Assembly (NCBI GenBank): GCA_963841405.1
Contig: CAWJCM010000007.1
Span: 620,001 to 684,000 of the forward strand
Source: DATBLE01 sp963841405
GTDB taxonomy: Bacteria; Actinomycetota; Thermoleophilia; Gaiellales; Gaiellaceae
Reading direction: 5' to 3'
DNA: 64,000 nucleotides
Shown: positions 24,026 to 31,582 of the stretch, one piece after another
Layout of the letters: the number at the start of each line of letters is the position of its first letter
Numbering within the stretch: the stretch's first letter is position 1
Notes under the pieces: generated by a model
The model's input: the letters and a program-made list of their open reading frames with translations, nothing else
The model's database searches: none
Told to the model about the DNA's origin: nothing
Program-made: the position numbers and the translations under genes

Positions 24026-24805
24026 ATGGCACTGCTGGAGATCAGGAACCTGCACGTCTCCCACCAGGAGACCGGCAGAGAGATTGTCAAGGGCGTCGAC
24101 CTCGCGGTCGACCTCGACCAGGTGCACGCCGTCATGGGCCCGAACGGCTCCGGGAAGTCGACGCTCGCGTACGCGTTGATGGGCCACCCGGCGTACGAGA
24201 TCACCGAGGGCGAGATCCTCTTCGAGGGCGAGAACCTGGTCGAGCTCGGGGCGGACGAGCGCGCGCAGCGCGGCCTCTTCCTTGCGTTCCAGTACCCGCA
24301 CGCCGTGCCGGGCGTGACCGTGACCAACTTCCTTCGCTCCTCGATCAACGCGATCCGCAGGGCGCGCGCCGGCCAGGACGATCCGATCCCGATCCCCGAG
24401 TTCCGCAGGGAGCTGCTCGCGCGGATGGAGGAGCTGAACGTCACGCGTGAGCTCGCGCAGCGCTACATCAACGACGGCTTCTCGGGCGGCGAGCGCAAGA
24501 AGATGGAGATGCTGCAGCTCTCGATGATCAAGCCGCGTCTCGCAGTGCTCGACGAGACCGACACCGGCCTCGACATCGACGCGCTCAAGGTGGTCGGCAA
24601 CGGCGTCAATCGGTTGGTCGGGCCTGAGATGGGCGCGCTCGTGATCACCCACTTCCCGCGCGTGCTCAACTACATCAAGCCGAACTACGTGCACGTCTTC
24701 GCCGACGGCCGGATCGTCGCCGAGGGCGGCCCCGAGCTCGCCCAGCAGCTCGAGGCGGAGGGCTACAAGGCCTTCATCCCCGACCTGGAAGGCGCACCCG
24801 CATGA
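24026..24805 (+). CDS. sufC: Fe-S cluster assembly ATPase SufC
   Basis: A 259-residue ABC-type ATPase. Walker A is VMGPNGSGKSTLAYALMG near residues 36-52, the signature FSGGERKKMEMLQLSMIKP near 152-170, and Walker B AVLDETDTGLDIDALK near 175. The FSGGE signature and the ETDTGLDID sequence are specific to SufC. It is the cytosolic ATPase of the SufBC2D scaffold. First gene of an operon in which sufB follows by an ATGA overlap. Leaderless start predicted. Confidence 0.96.
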   Translation: MALLEIRNLHVSHQETGREIVKGVDLAVDLDQVHAVMGPNGSGKSTLAYALMGHPAYEITEGEILFEGENLVELGADERAQRGLFLAFQYPHAVPGVTVTNFLRSSINAIRRARAGQDDPIPIPEFRRELLARMEELNVTRELAQRYINDGFSGGERKKMEMLQLSMIKPRLAVLDETDTGLDIDALKVVGNGVNRLVGPEMGALVITHFPRVLNYIKPNYVHVFADGRIVAEGGPELAQQLEAEGYKAFIPDLEGAPA

Positions 24806-26217
24806 GCGAGAAGACCGAGACCCAGGTCGTCGCCGAGATCGGCGCCGACTACAAGTACGGCTTTCACGACGAGGAGAACTACTTCTTCAAGTCCGGTCGC
24901 GGGCTCTCGAAAGAGGTCGTCGAGGCGATCTCCGCGCACAAGGACGAGCCCGAGTGGATGCGCAAGTTCCGCCTGAAGGCGCTCGACTACTTCGAGGCTC
25001 GCCCGCTGCCGCGCTGGGGCGGGGACATGTCGGGCATCGACTTCGACAACATCTACTACTACATCCGCCCGACCGAGAAGCAGGCCTCATCCTGGGAGGA
25101 CCTGCCGCCGGACATCAAGAACACCTGGGACCGGCTCGGCATCCCCGAGGCAGAGCGCAAGTTCCTGGCCGGCGTGGGCGCCCAGTACGAGAGCGAGGTC
25201 GTCTACCACAAGCTGCAGGAGGATCTCGAGAAGAAGGGCGTGCTCTTTCTCGACATGGACTCGGGCCTGCGCGAGCACGAGGAGCTCGTCAAGCAGTACT
25301 TCGGCAAGACGATCCCGCCGAACGACAACAAGTTCGCCGCGCTGAACTCGGCGGTCTGGTCGGGCGGGTCGTTCATCTACGTGCCGCCGGGCGTGTCGAT
25401 CGAGATGCCGCTCCAGGCCTACTTCCGAATCAACGCCGAGAACATGGGCCAGTTCGAGCGCACGCTGATCATCGTCGACGAGGGCGCGTACGTGCACTAC
25501 GTCGAGGGCTGCACGGCGCCGATCTACTCGTCGGACTCGCTGCACTCGGCGGTGGTCGAGATCATCGTCAAGCCGGGCGGACGCTGCCGGTACACGACGA
25601 TCCAGAACTGGTCGACGAACGTCTACAACCTCGTCACCAAGCGCGCGGTCGCGTACGAGAACGCGACGATGGAGTGGGTCGACGGGAACCTCGGCTCGAA
25701 GCTGACGATGAAGTACCCGGCGATCTGGCTGATGGGCGAGGGCGCTCACGGCGAGGTGCTCTCGATCGCGTTCGCCGGCTCGGGCCAGCACCAGGACGCA
25801 GGCGGCAAGGCCGTCCACGTAGCGCCGAACACGTCCTCCGTGATCACCTCGAAGTCGATCTCGAAGAACGGCGGCCGAGCCGGCTACCGCGGGCTGCTCG
25901 AGGTCGCGAAGGGCGCGCATGGCTCCCGCTCGAAGGTGGTCTGCGACGCCCTGATCCTCGACGAGGAGTCGCGCTCCGACACCTACCCGTACATCCGCAT
26001 CGACGAGAACGACGTCGACATCGGCCACGAGGCGACCGTCTCGAAGATCGGCGAGGAGCAGCTCTTCTACCTGATGTCGCGCGGCCTCTCCGAGGCGGAG
26101 GCGTCGGCCATGATCGTCTCCGGCTTCGTCGAGCCGATCACGAAGGAGCTCCCGCTCGAGTACGCGGTCGAGATGAACCGCCTGATCCAGCTGCAGATGG
26201 AAGGCTCCGTCGGCTGA
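24802..26217 (+). CDS. sufB: Fe-S cluster scaffold SufB
   Basis: A 471-residue beta-helix scaffold protein. The N-terminal DYKYGFHDEENYFFKSGRGL and the core segments WSGGSFIYVPPGVSIEMPLQ, YVHYVEGCTAP (conserved Cys) and VDIGHEATVSKIGEEQLFYL match SufB throughout. VEPITKELPLEYAVEMNRL closes the C-terminal helical domain. SufB assembles the nascent 4Fe-4S cluster with SufC and SufD. Length is normal. Translationally coupled to sufC. The next gene begins 23 bases later and belongs to the VOC superfamily rather than being sufD, which is an unusual insertion. Confidence 0.96.
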   Translation: MSEKTETQVVAEIGADYKYGFHDEENYFFKSGRGLSKEVVEAISAHKDEPEWMRKFRLKALDYFEARPLPRWGGDMSGIDFDNIYYYIRPTEKQASSWEDLPPDIKNTWDRLGIPEAERKFLAGVGAQYESEVVYHKLQEDLEKKGVLFLDMDSGLREHEELVKQYFGKTIPPNDNKFAALNSAVWSGGSFIYVPPGVSIEMPLQAYFRINAENMGQFERTLIIVDEGAYVHYVEGCTAPIYSSDSLHSAVVEIIVKPGGRCRYTTIQNWSTNVYNLVTKRAVAYENATMEWVDGNLGSKLTMKYPAIWLMGEGAHGEVLSIAFAGSGQHQDAGGKAVHVAPNTSSVITSKSISKNGGRAGYRGLLEVAKGAHGSRSKVVCDALILDEESRSDTYPYIRIDENDVDIGHEATVSKIGEEQLFYLMSRGLSEAEASAMIVSGFVEPITKELPLEYAVEMNRLIQLQMEGSVG

Positions 26218-26240
26218 CGCCGACGGAGCCTAGAAGTCGA

Positions 26241-26612
26241 GTGCAGGTCGAGCGCACGGATTTCGTCTCGGTGCCGGTCACCGACCTCGAGCGGTCGACG
26301 GCGTGGTACCGGGACACGCTCGGGCTCGAGCAGGTCGGCGGCGGTGGGACTTGGCCCGAGTTCCAGCTCGGCGAGAACGTCAGCCTGTACCTGATGGACC
26401 CGACCAACATCGGGCGGGAGTTCGCCGGACCGCACACCGCCCACCTCGCGCTGCGTGTGCCCGACGTTGCCGAGACGCGGTCAGAGCTGGAGGCGAAGGG
26501 CATCGAGTTCGACGGCGACATCTTCGACACGGGCGTCTGCCACATGGCGTTCTTCCACGATCCCGACGGCAACGCCCTCATGCTCCATCGCCGCTACGCA
26601 CCTCGTGACTGA
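26241..26612 (+). CDS. VOC-superfamily protein (first of tandem pair in suf operon)
   Basis: A 123-residue glyoxalase/bleomycin-resistance/dioxygenase-fold protein. Two beta-alpha-beta-beta-beta modules: FVSVPVTDLERSTAWYRDTL at the N-terminus and HLALRVPDVAETRSELEAKG in the second half, ending CHMAFFHDPDGNALMLHRRY. The terminal Glu ligand of metal-dependent VOC enzymes is replaced by His in LMLHRR, so classic glyoxalase activity is uncertain. It is a clear paralogue of the next gene. GTG start chosen because it opens the conserved VQVERTDFVSVP strand. Placement between sufB and sufD suggests co-expression with Fe-S assembly; role unknown. Confidence 0.85.
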   Translation: MQVERTDFVSVPVTDLERSTAWYRDTLGLEQVGGGGTWPEFQLGENVSLYLMDPTNIGREFAGPHTAHLALRVPDVAETRSELEAKGIEFDGDIFDTGVCHMAFFHDPDGNALMLHRRYAPRD

Positions 26613-26613
26613 G

Positions 26614-26979
26614 ATGCAGGTCGAGCAGGTCGACTTCGTCTCGGTCCCGACGCGCGACACCGCTCGTGCCGTCGCGTTCTACCGCGACGTGCTCGGCCTT
26701 CCGCAGAGCGAGTTCAGCGAGGGAGAGGTCGAGGCGTCGAACCTCACTCTGTCGTTCTGGGAGCCGGAGCAGGATGGGCTCGAGTTCAGGCCGAACGCGG
26801 CCGGCGTCGCGCTGCACGTCCCCGACGTCGGCGCCGCACGCCGCGAGCTCGAGGACAAGGGCGTCGAGTTCGTGGGCGACACCTACGACTCGAGCGTCTG
26901 CCACATGGGGTTCTTCAAGGATCCGGACGGCAACGTCCTCATACTCCACCGCCGCTATGCACCTCGCGTCCCGCGCTGA
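26614..26979 (+). CDS. VOC-superfamily protein (second of tandem pair in suf operon)
   Basis: A 121-residue paralogue of the preceding VOC protein. Shared blocks are MQVE..DFVSVP near the start, (A)FYRDVLGLPQ, VALHVPDVGAARRELEDKGV and SVCHMGFFKDPDGNVLILHR near the end. The pair probably arose by tandem duplication. The ATG follows the previous stop by one base; a GTG three codons earlier is the alternative. Its 3' end overlaps the sufD start by 23 bases, so the two VOC genes are firmly embedded in the operon. Ligand or substrate not predictable. Confidence 0.85.
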   Translation: MQVEQVDFVSVPTRDTARAVAFYRDVLGLPQSEFSEGEVEASNLTLSFWEPEQDGLEFRPNAAGVALHVPDVGAARRELEDKGVEFVGDTYDSSVCHMGFFKDPDGNVLILHRRYAPRVPR

Positions 26980-28132
26980 GCTGCTCCAGCGCTATCGCGA
27001 GCTGCCCCTGCCGGACACGACGCAGGAGGCCTGGCGGTTCACGGATCTGAGGGGGTTCGATCCGGACGCATTCGGCCGGAACGGCCAGGTCCGGGGGACA
27101 GTCCCCGGGACGATGCTGGACATCGACGTGTCCGGGCTGGCCCACGTCTCGGAGGGGGGGATCGAGATCGCAAGTGCCCCCGACGGAGTCGTGTTCGAGC
27201 CGCTGGTCGACAACGACCGGTTGGGCACGCTCGTCGGCGCCGACGACAAGTTCACCGCCCACAACGCGGCAAGCTGGGAGCACGGCCTGCTCGTCCGCGT
27301 CCCGAAGGGGCTCGAGCTCGAGCAGCCGCTCTACGTGCGCGTCGCGAACTCGACCGCGGACGGGTCGATCTTCTGGCGGCTGCTCGTGATAGCGGAGCAG
27401 GGCTCGCGCTTCTCGCTGATCGAGGAGTACGCCTCGGCGACGCCCGACCTGGCCGCCTACTCGAACGCGGCCGTCGAGCTGTTCGTCGAGCAGGGCGCGA
27501 AGCTCGAGTACGTCTCGCTCCAGAACCTCTCGCGCGGTACCTGGCACTTCGCCACCCACCACGCCCGGGTCGAGCGCGACGCCGAGCTCGACTGGGTCGC
27601 CGGCGGCTTCGGCTCCTGCAAGGGCAAGACGCGGATCCAGAACGACCTCGCCGGCCCCGGGGCGACCTCGCGGGTGACCGGCGCTTACTTCGCCGACGGC
27701 GAGCAGCACCTCGACTACGACACCTTCCAGGAGCACATCGCGCCGAGCACGACCTCCGACTTCGCCTTCAAGGGCGCGCTGCGCGACCGGGCGACGACGG
27801 TCTGGCGCGGGATGATCCGCGTCGAGCAGGAGGCGCAGAAGACGAACGCCTACCAGGAGAACCGCAACCTGCTCCTCTCCCGGGACGCGCATGCCGACTC
27901 CATCCCCGGGCTCGAGATCCTCGCCAACGACGTGCGCTGCACCCACGGCGCGACGCTCGGGCAGGTCGACCGCGAGCAGCTCTTCTACCTGATGTCCCGC
28001 GGCCTGTCGCGCTCGGAGGCGGAGCGCCTGATCGTCCGCGGCTTCTTCCAGGACGTGCTCGACCGCATCGAGCTCGAGCCGGTCAGGGAGGCGCTCGCCG
28101 ATGCCCTCGAGGCCCGCATTCCGCAGACGTGA
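26957..28132 (+). CDS. sufD: Fe-S cluster assembly protein SufD
   Basis: A 391-residue SufB/SufD-family protein. It starts LASRAELLQRYRELPLPDTT, with the typical EAWRFTDLRGFDPD, then the beta-helix core (LLVRVPKGLELEQPLYVRV, FATHHARVERDAELDWV) and the C-terminal motif CTHGATLGQVDREQLFYLMS. The invariant His (THGAT) required at the SufB-SufD interface is present. Residues about 45-52 (RGTVPGTM) are encoded by a GGGAC-A-GTCCCC palindrome, an apparent repeat insertion carried in frame. The start is an ATG inside the end of the upstream VOC gene. Confidence 0.93.
   Translation: MHLASRAELLQRYRELPLPDTTQEAWRFTDLRGFDPDAFGRNGQVRGTVPGTMLDIDVSGLAHVSEGGIEIASAPDGVVFEPLVDNDRLGTLVGADDKFTAHNAASWEHGLLVRVPKGLELEQPLYVRVANSTADGSIFWRLLVIAEQGSRFSLIEEYASATPDLAAYSNAAVELFVEQGAKLEYVSLQNLSRGTWHFATHHARVERDAELDWVAGGFGSCKGKTRIQNDLAGPGATSRVTGAYFADGEQHLDYDTFQEHIAPSTTSDFAFKGALRDRATTVWRGMIRVEQEAQKTNAYQENRNLLLSRDAHADSIPGLEILANDVRCTHGATLGQVDREQLFYLMSRGLSRSEAERLIVRGFFQDVLDRIELEPVREALADALEARIPQT
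27091..27108. repeat. GGGAC-A-GTCCC palindrome inside sufD
   Basis: Arms CCGGGGGAC and GTCCCCGG around a single A. Read in the sufD frame it encodes GTVP. Same core as the sites at 30705 and 39447; the latter is also inside a coding region and also encodes GTVP. Confidence 0.5.
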
Positions 28133-28230
28133 GCCGCAGCAGCGGGGGCGGTCGTAGCGTCGAGAACAGGATCTCGGCAGCGGGTTCGAGCATGGCGTAG
28201 CAGTCGTAGACTCGGCGACCCGGTCACGGC

Positions 28231-28509
28231 ATGGTCTTCCACTATCACTTGCAGCGGGAGGAACTCCTCGTTGTGCTCACCGGGACGCTGGGCCTCCGAA
28301 CCGCAACCGGCTGGCGTGAACTACCGGAAGGAGAGGTCGTGTCGTTTCCGCGCGGCGAGAGGGGAGCGCATGCCTTCCGCGGCCGCGACCGACATGGCGG
28401 GCGCGGCGCAGAGACGCACGCTGTCAGCGTGAGCGCGAGTGCCGGGCCGAAGGCGCCCGGCAGAGCGGGGGAAGGGGCCCACGGGGGAAACCGGCCGTTT
28501 TCCCCGTGA
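28231..28509 (+). pseudogene. Truncated cupin remnant
   Basis: Up to about residue 47 this reads as a bona fide cupin_2 core: HYHLQREELLVVLTGTLGLR (metal His-His-Glu pattern HYH...EE), then GWRELPEGEVVSFPRGERGAHAF. The N-terminal third of a normal cupin is absent, and after GAHAF the frame degenerates into low-complexity sequence running into palindrome B, without the last cupin strands. I read it as a remnant whose 3' end was replaced by the repeat. The region back to the sufD stop holds nothing else I can recognise except a TAGACT hexamer at 28207 that may be the old promoter. Confidence 0.55.
28480..28508. repeat. Dispersed palindrome family B
   Basis: Arms CACGGGGGAAA and TTTTCCCCGTG (one mismatch) around CCGGCCG, flanked left by GGGGAAGGGGCC and right by GCGAGCGGAGCGAGCG. 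It shares loop and tail with the copy at 2605. It lies about 40 bases before the sufS start. Confidence 0.65.
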
Positions 28510-28533
28510 AGCGAGCGGAGCGAGCGTCAAGGG

Positions 28534-28539
28534 TACGAT
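28534..28539 (+). promoter_or_regulatory. -10 hexamer of sufSU
   Basis: TACGAT six bases before the sufS ATG. It suggests sufSU can be transcribed separately from sufCBD. Confidence 0.45.
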
Positions 28540-28545
28540 GGAAGC

Positions 28546-29790
28546 ATGGCCGTGACCGCCGAGCCGAAGCTCGACGCGCACAAGCTGCGCGCCGACTTCC
28601 CCGTCTTCGAGCAGCCCATCCACGGGAAGCCGCTGGCCTTCCTCGACTCCGCGGTCACCTCGCAGAAACCGCGCCAGGTGCTCGACGCGATGCGCCACTT
28701 CTACGCGACGTCGTACTCGAACGTGCACCGCGGCGTCTACACGCTGTCCGAGCGCGCGACCGAGGGCTACGAGGGTGCCCGCGAGAAGGTGCGCACGTTC
28801 CTGAACGCGCCCTCTACCCGTGAGGTGATCTTCACGCGCCAGGCGACCGAGGCGCTCAACCTGGTCGCCTACGCCTGGGGACTCGACAACCTCGGCCCCG
28901 GCGACCTGGCGCTGGTCACCGAGCTCGAGCACCATTCCAATTTCGTGCCCTGGCAGCAGATGGCGCGCCGCACGGGTGCCGACTTCCGGATGCTGCCGAT
29001 CGACGACCAGGGTGAGCTGCGGATGGACCTGCTCGACGAGGTCGCCGGCGGCGCGCGGGTCAAGGTCGTCGCCGCCAATCTCGTCTCCAACTCCCTCGGC
29101 ACGATCAATCCGATCGAGCGCCTGGCAGCCTGGGCCCGCGAGCGCGGCGCGATCATGGTCGTGGACGCCGCCCAGGCCGCGCCGCACCGCCGGATCGACG
29201 TGCAGACGCTCGGGGCGGACTTCGTCGCCTTCTCGTCGCACAAGATGTGCGGCCCGACCGGTGCCGGCGTCCTCTGGGGTCGCCGCGAGCTGCTCGAGGC
29301 GATGTCGCCGTTCAACTACGGCGGCTCGATGATCCGCTCGGTCAAGGTCGAGGAGACGATCTGGAACGAGCTGCCCTACAAGTTCGAGGCCGGCACGCCG
29401 GCGATCGCCGAGGCCTACGGGCTCGGAGTCGCGATCGACTACCTGGAGGCGGTCGGGCTCGAGGCGATCGAGCAGTACGAGCACGAGCTGGCCGAGTACG
29501 CGCTCGAGCGGCTCTCCGAGCTTCCGTTCGTGACCGTCTACGGGCCGCCGCCGGACCGGCGCGTCGGCCTCGTCTCGTTCAACGTCGAGGGCGTCCATCC
29601 GCACGACGTGGCGCAGGTGCTGGACTGGGAGGGGATCGCGATCCGGGCCGGACACCACTGCTGCCAGCCGCTGATGACGCGGCTCGGGGTGGCGGCGACG
29701 AACCGCGCCAGCTTCTACCTGTACACGATCCCCGACGAGATCGACCGCCTCGTCGAGGGACTCCACAAGGTGAAGGAAGTCCTGGGTTGA
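28546..29790 (+). CDS. sufS: Cysteine desulfurase SufS
   Basis: A 414-residue PLP enzyme of the class II (SufS/CsdA) desulfurase family. The N-terminal FLDSAVTSQKPRQVLDAMRH is close to the family pattern, in which Asn/Ala often replaces Val. PLP motifs: TELEHHSNFVPWQQ, VVDAAQAAPHRRIDVQ, and the Schiff-base lysine in FVAFSSHKMCGPTGAGVLWG near residue 232. The sulfur-accepting Cys lies in RAGHHCCQPLMTRLG near residue 370; two adjacent cysteines are present. It mobilises sulfur from cysteine to SufU and SufBCD. A TTGA overlap links it to sufU. Confidence 0.95.
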   Translation: MAVTAEPKLDAHKLRADFPVFEQPIHGKPLAFLDSAVTSQKPRQVLDAMRHFYATSYSNVHRGVYTLSERATEGYEGAREKVRTFLNAPSTREVIFTRQATEALNLVAYAWGLDNLGPGDLALVTELEHHSNFVPWQQMARRTGADFRMLPIDDQGELRMDLLDEVAGGARVKVVAANLVSNSLGTINPIERLAAWARERGAIMVVDAAQAAPHRRIDVQTLGADFVAFSSHKMCGPTGAGVLWGRRELLEAMSPFNYGGSMIRSVKVEETIWNELPYKFEAGTPAIAEAYGLGVAIDYLEAVGLEAIEQYEHELAEYALERLSELPFVTVYGPPPDRRVGLVSFNVEGVHPHDVAQVLDWEGIAIRAGHHCCQPLMTRLGVAATNRASFYLYTIPDEIDRLVEGLHKVKEVLG

Positions 29791-30224
29791 GCGGCGAGTT
29801 CGACCAGCTCTACCGCGAGGTCATCCTCGACCACTACAAGAACCCTCGCGGACACGGGGTGATGGAGCACGCGGATGCGGAGGCCGAGGGCCAGAACCCG
29901 CTCTGCGGCGACGAGGTGTCGATGTACGTCGCCTTCGGCGAGGACGGCGACACGATCGACGACGTGATGTTCTCCGGGCGCGGGTGCGCGATCTCGCAGG
30001 CGGCGACCTCGATGCTGACCGAGATGGTCAAGGGCCGTAAGGCCAGCGAGGTGGCGGCGATGCCGAAGGAGGAACTGCTCGATGAGATCGGCATCCCCCT
30101 GACCCCGGTGCGGCTGAAGTGCGCGATCCTCGGCCTGACCACGCTCCGACTCGCCCTCCACAAGGGTAAGGGCACGCCGCTGCCGGAAGGGCTCGCCGAG
30201 CTCGAGGATCTCGAGCTCAGGTAG
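29787..30224 (+). CDS. sufU: Sulfur-transfer/scaffold protein SufU
   Basis: A 145-residue zinc-dependent sulfurtransferase. Family marks: LYREVILDHYKNPRGHG at the N-terminus, QNPLCGDEVSMYVAF (first Cys, Asp ligand), FSGRGCAISQAATSMLTEMV with the second Cys, and VRLKCAILGLTTLRLAL with the third Cys. The longer insert typical of SufU rather than IscU is present around KGRKASEVAAM. It accepts persulfide from SufS. TTG start overlapping the sufS stop as TTGA. The stop is followed by a 165-base gap with one palindrome A and no other recognised feature. Confidence 0.93.
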   Translation: MSGEFDQLYREVILDHYKNPRGHGVMEHADAEAEGQNPLCGDEVSMYVAFGEDGDTIDDVMFSGRGCAISQAATSMLTEMVKGRKASEVAAMPKEELLDEIGIPLTPVRLKCAILGLTTLRLALHKGKGTPLPEGLAELEDLELR

Positions 30225-30359
30225 CGCGGCTGACTTCGGACCCGTGCAGACGAGACCCGCATTCGGCTCTGGTGTCCTGGCGATCGGTCGCCGGAGCCAG
30301 GCTTTGCCCGGCGGGAGGCCGCCTGCGAACGATGGTTCGATCCGGCAAGGGAGCGGGCC

Positions 30360-30386
30360 CGTGGGGGAACCATGGGTTCCCCCACG
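30360..30386. repeat. Dispersed palindrome family A, perfect copy
   Basis: Arms CGTGGGGGAACC and GGTTCCCCCACG around ATG, identical over 27 bases to the copy at 21202. Left flank AAGGGAGCGGGCC. It ends four bases before the GTG of the Rieske gene, so it must sit in or at the edge of that gene's promoter and could affect translation initiation. Confidence 0.75.
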
Positions 30387-30390
30387 CTAG

Positions 30391-30705
30391 GTGCCCGAGC
30401 TCGACGTCTGCCCGGTCGAGGAGCTGCCGCCGGGGGAGATGAAGATCGTCACCGCCGGCCTCGTCGCGGTCGGCGTCTACAACCTCGGCGGGACGTACTA
30501 CGCGATCGAGGATCGCTGCTCCCACGACGACGGGCCGCTCTGCGAGGGCGAGTTCGACCCCGAGACGGGCGTGGTGATCTGCCCCCGCCACGGCGCGAAC
30601 TTCGACATCCGCAGCGGCGAGGCGCTGACGCTACCGGCCTTCGAGCCGGTGTCGATCTATTCCGTCCGCGTCGTGGACGGGGTGGTCAAGGTCGAGCTCG
30701 GATAG
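30391..30705 (+). CDS. Rieske-type [2Fe-2S] ferredoxin
   Basis: A 104-residue single-domain Rieske protein. Cluster ligands are CSHDDG near residue 47-52 and CPRHGANFD near residue 68-76, the C-x-H ... C-x-x-H pattern of soluble NirD/BphF-like ferredoxins. It ends with SIYSVRVVDGVVKVELG strands. Likely an electron carrier; in many genomes such a gene closes the suf cluster, as it does here. GTG start just after palindrome A. No oxygenase partner is adjacent. Confidence 0.9.
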   Translation: MPELDVCPVEELPPGEMKIVTAGLVAVGVYNLGGTYYAIEDRCSHDDGPLCEGEFDPETGVVICPRHGANFDIRSGEALTLPAFEPVSIYSVRVVDGVVKVELG

Positions 30706-30715
30706 GGACTGTCCC
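30705..30715. repeat. GGGAC-T-GTCCC palindrome
   Basis: An 11-base palindrome beginning on the last base of the Rieske stop codon. Same core as the sites inside sufD and ddl. Too short, and lacking a T-run, for an efficient terminator. Confidence 0.45.
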
Positions 30716-30741
30716 CCACGTCGGTCCCTGAAGGACTCGCC

Positions 30742-30747
30742 TAAGCT
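30742..30747 (+). promoter_or_regulatory. -10 hexamer of the methyltransferase gene
   Basis: TAAGCT seven bases before the GTG start, consistent with a leaderless message. Confidence 0.4.
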
Positions 30748-30754
30748 CCCGAGC

Positions 30755-31354
30755 GTGCTGGACGACCGCGTGCGCGCCGTGCTCGCCCGCCTCGCGGAGG
30801 AGGACGCCGGCGAGCGGGCCCGCGGCCTCCCGCAGGAGCTCCGCGCGCGGGCAGTCTCGCCGACGACGGGACAGTTCCTGTTCGCGCTCGTCGCGCCCCA
30901 GAACGCATGCGAGGTGCTCGAGATCGGCGGCTCGCGCGGGTATTCGACGATCTGGCTCGCGTCCGGCGCCCGCATCCTCGGCGGCCGCGTCGTCTCCCTG
31001 GAGCACGACCCGGCGAAGTGCGAGGCCTGGCGCCGCAACATCGACCAGGCCGGGCTGGGCGACTGGGCAGAGCTGGTCGAGGGCGACGCGAAGGAGAACC
31101 TGCCGGCGATCGAGGACGTCTTCGACGTTGTCTTCATCGATGCCGAGAAGGAGGACTACGGGCGGTACTTCGAGCTCTCCCGCCCGAAGCTGGAGCCCGG
31201 CGGGCTGGTCGTCGCGGACAACGTGCTCTCACACGAGGAGACGCTCGGCGCCTACTCGCGCGCCCGGCAGGCCGACCCCGGAGTCGAAAGCGTGACGGTG
31301 CCGCTCGACCGCGGCCTGGAGCTGAGCGTCGTCCTCACTCAATCGCTAGAGTGA
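30755..31354 (+). CDS. SAM-dependent O-methyltransferase (family 3)
   Basis: A 199-residue Rossmann methyltransferase. Motif I is VLEIGGSRGYSTIWLA near residue 54-69, followed by VVSLEHDPAKCEAWRRN (acidic SAM-ribose residue), VEGDAKENLP, and the metal-site VVFIDAEKEDYGRYFELS near residue 127. VVADNVLSHEET provides the second metal-binding Asp-Asn. This matches catechol-O-methyltransferase-like, divalent-cation-dependent family 3 enzymes. Substrate unknown. The last codons overlap a CTCACTC/GAGTGAG hairpin, and a candidate structured RNA starts about ten bases after the stop. Confidence 0.88.
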   Translation: MLDDRVRAVLARLAEEDAGERARGLPQELRARAVSPTTGQFLFALVAPQNACEVLEIGGSRGYSTIWLASGARILGGRVVSLEHDPAKCEAWRRNIDQAGLGDWAELVEGDAKENLPAIEDVFDVVFIDAEKEDYGRYFELSRPKLEPGGLVVADNVLSHEETLGAYSRARQADPGVESVTVPLDRGLELSVVLTQSLE

Positions 31355-31364
31355 GATCACCGCG

Positions 31365-31581
31365 GAAAGGAGGTGGTCCGACTTGAGCGATGACAGTACG
31401 GGCAGTGGAGGTGCCAGCCGGTAGGGGCGTGCCCCGGGACCTGAAGAGGGGAATCGCCTAGCCAGCGTAGGGGTTTCGCTGAGAGCGCCGCCGCCCTCGT
31501 AGACAGGGCGGCAGGAAGCGCCCCTGCTAGTACAGGCTGGTGACCGGATACGAGGGCCGCTTCCGAGCGGCCCTCGGTCTA
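31365..31581 (+). ncRNA. Candidate structured RNA or short-peptide transcript (unrecognised)
   Basis: About 215 bases with no long open frame, starting with GGAAAGGAGGTGGTCC. This is near-perfectly complementary to the 3' tail of 16S rRNA and so is an unusually long Shine-Dalgarno sequence. A TTG nine bases after GGAGG opens a 13-codon frame (LSDDSTGSGGASR, stop); an ATG at 31390 opens a 23-codon frame. Downstream are an 8-base stem (GCCGCCCT / AGGGCGGC), a possible enclosing pairing GTAGGGG / CCCCTGC, and a final 10-base stem. The stretch fills the gap between a methyltransferase and a convergent lipoprotein gene. I do not recognise a known RNA family. Confidence 0.5.
31552..31581 (+). terminator. 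Hairpin ending the candidate RNA
   Basis: Perfect 10-base arms GAGGGCCGCT and AGCGGCCCTC with the stable tetraloop TCCG, followed by GGTCTATCT. The tail is only moderately T-rich. It may also stop transcription arriving from the convergent lipoprotein gene. Confidence 0.6.
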
Positions 31582-31582
31582 T

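Noticed and set aside
31365..31380. AAAGGAGGTGGTCC as part of a 16S rRNA gene end
   Set aside because: It is the complement of the 16S tail, not the tail, and the adjacent bases do not match 16S rRNA on either strand.
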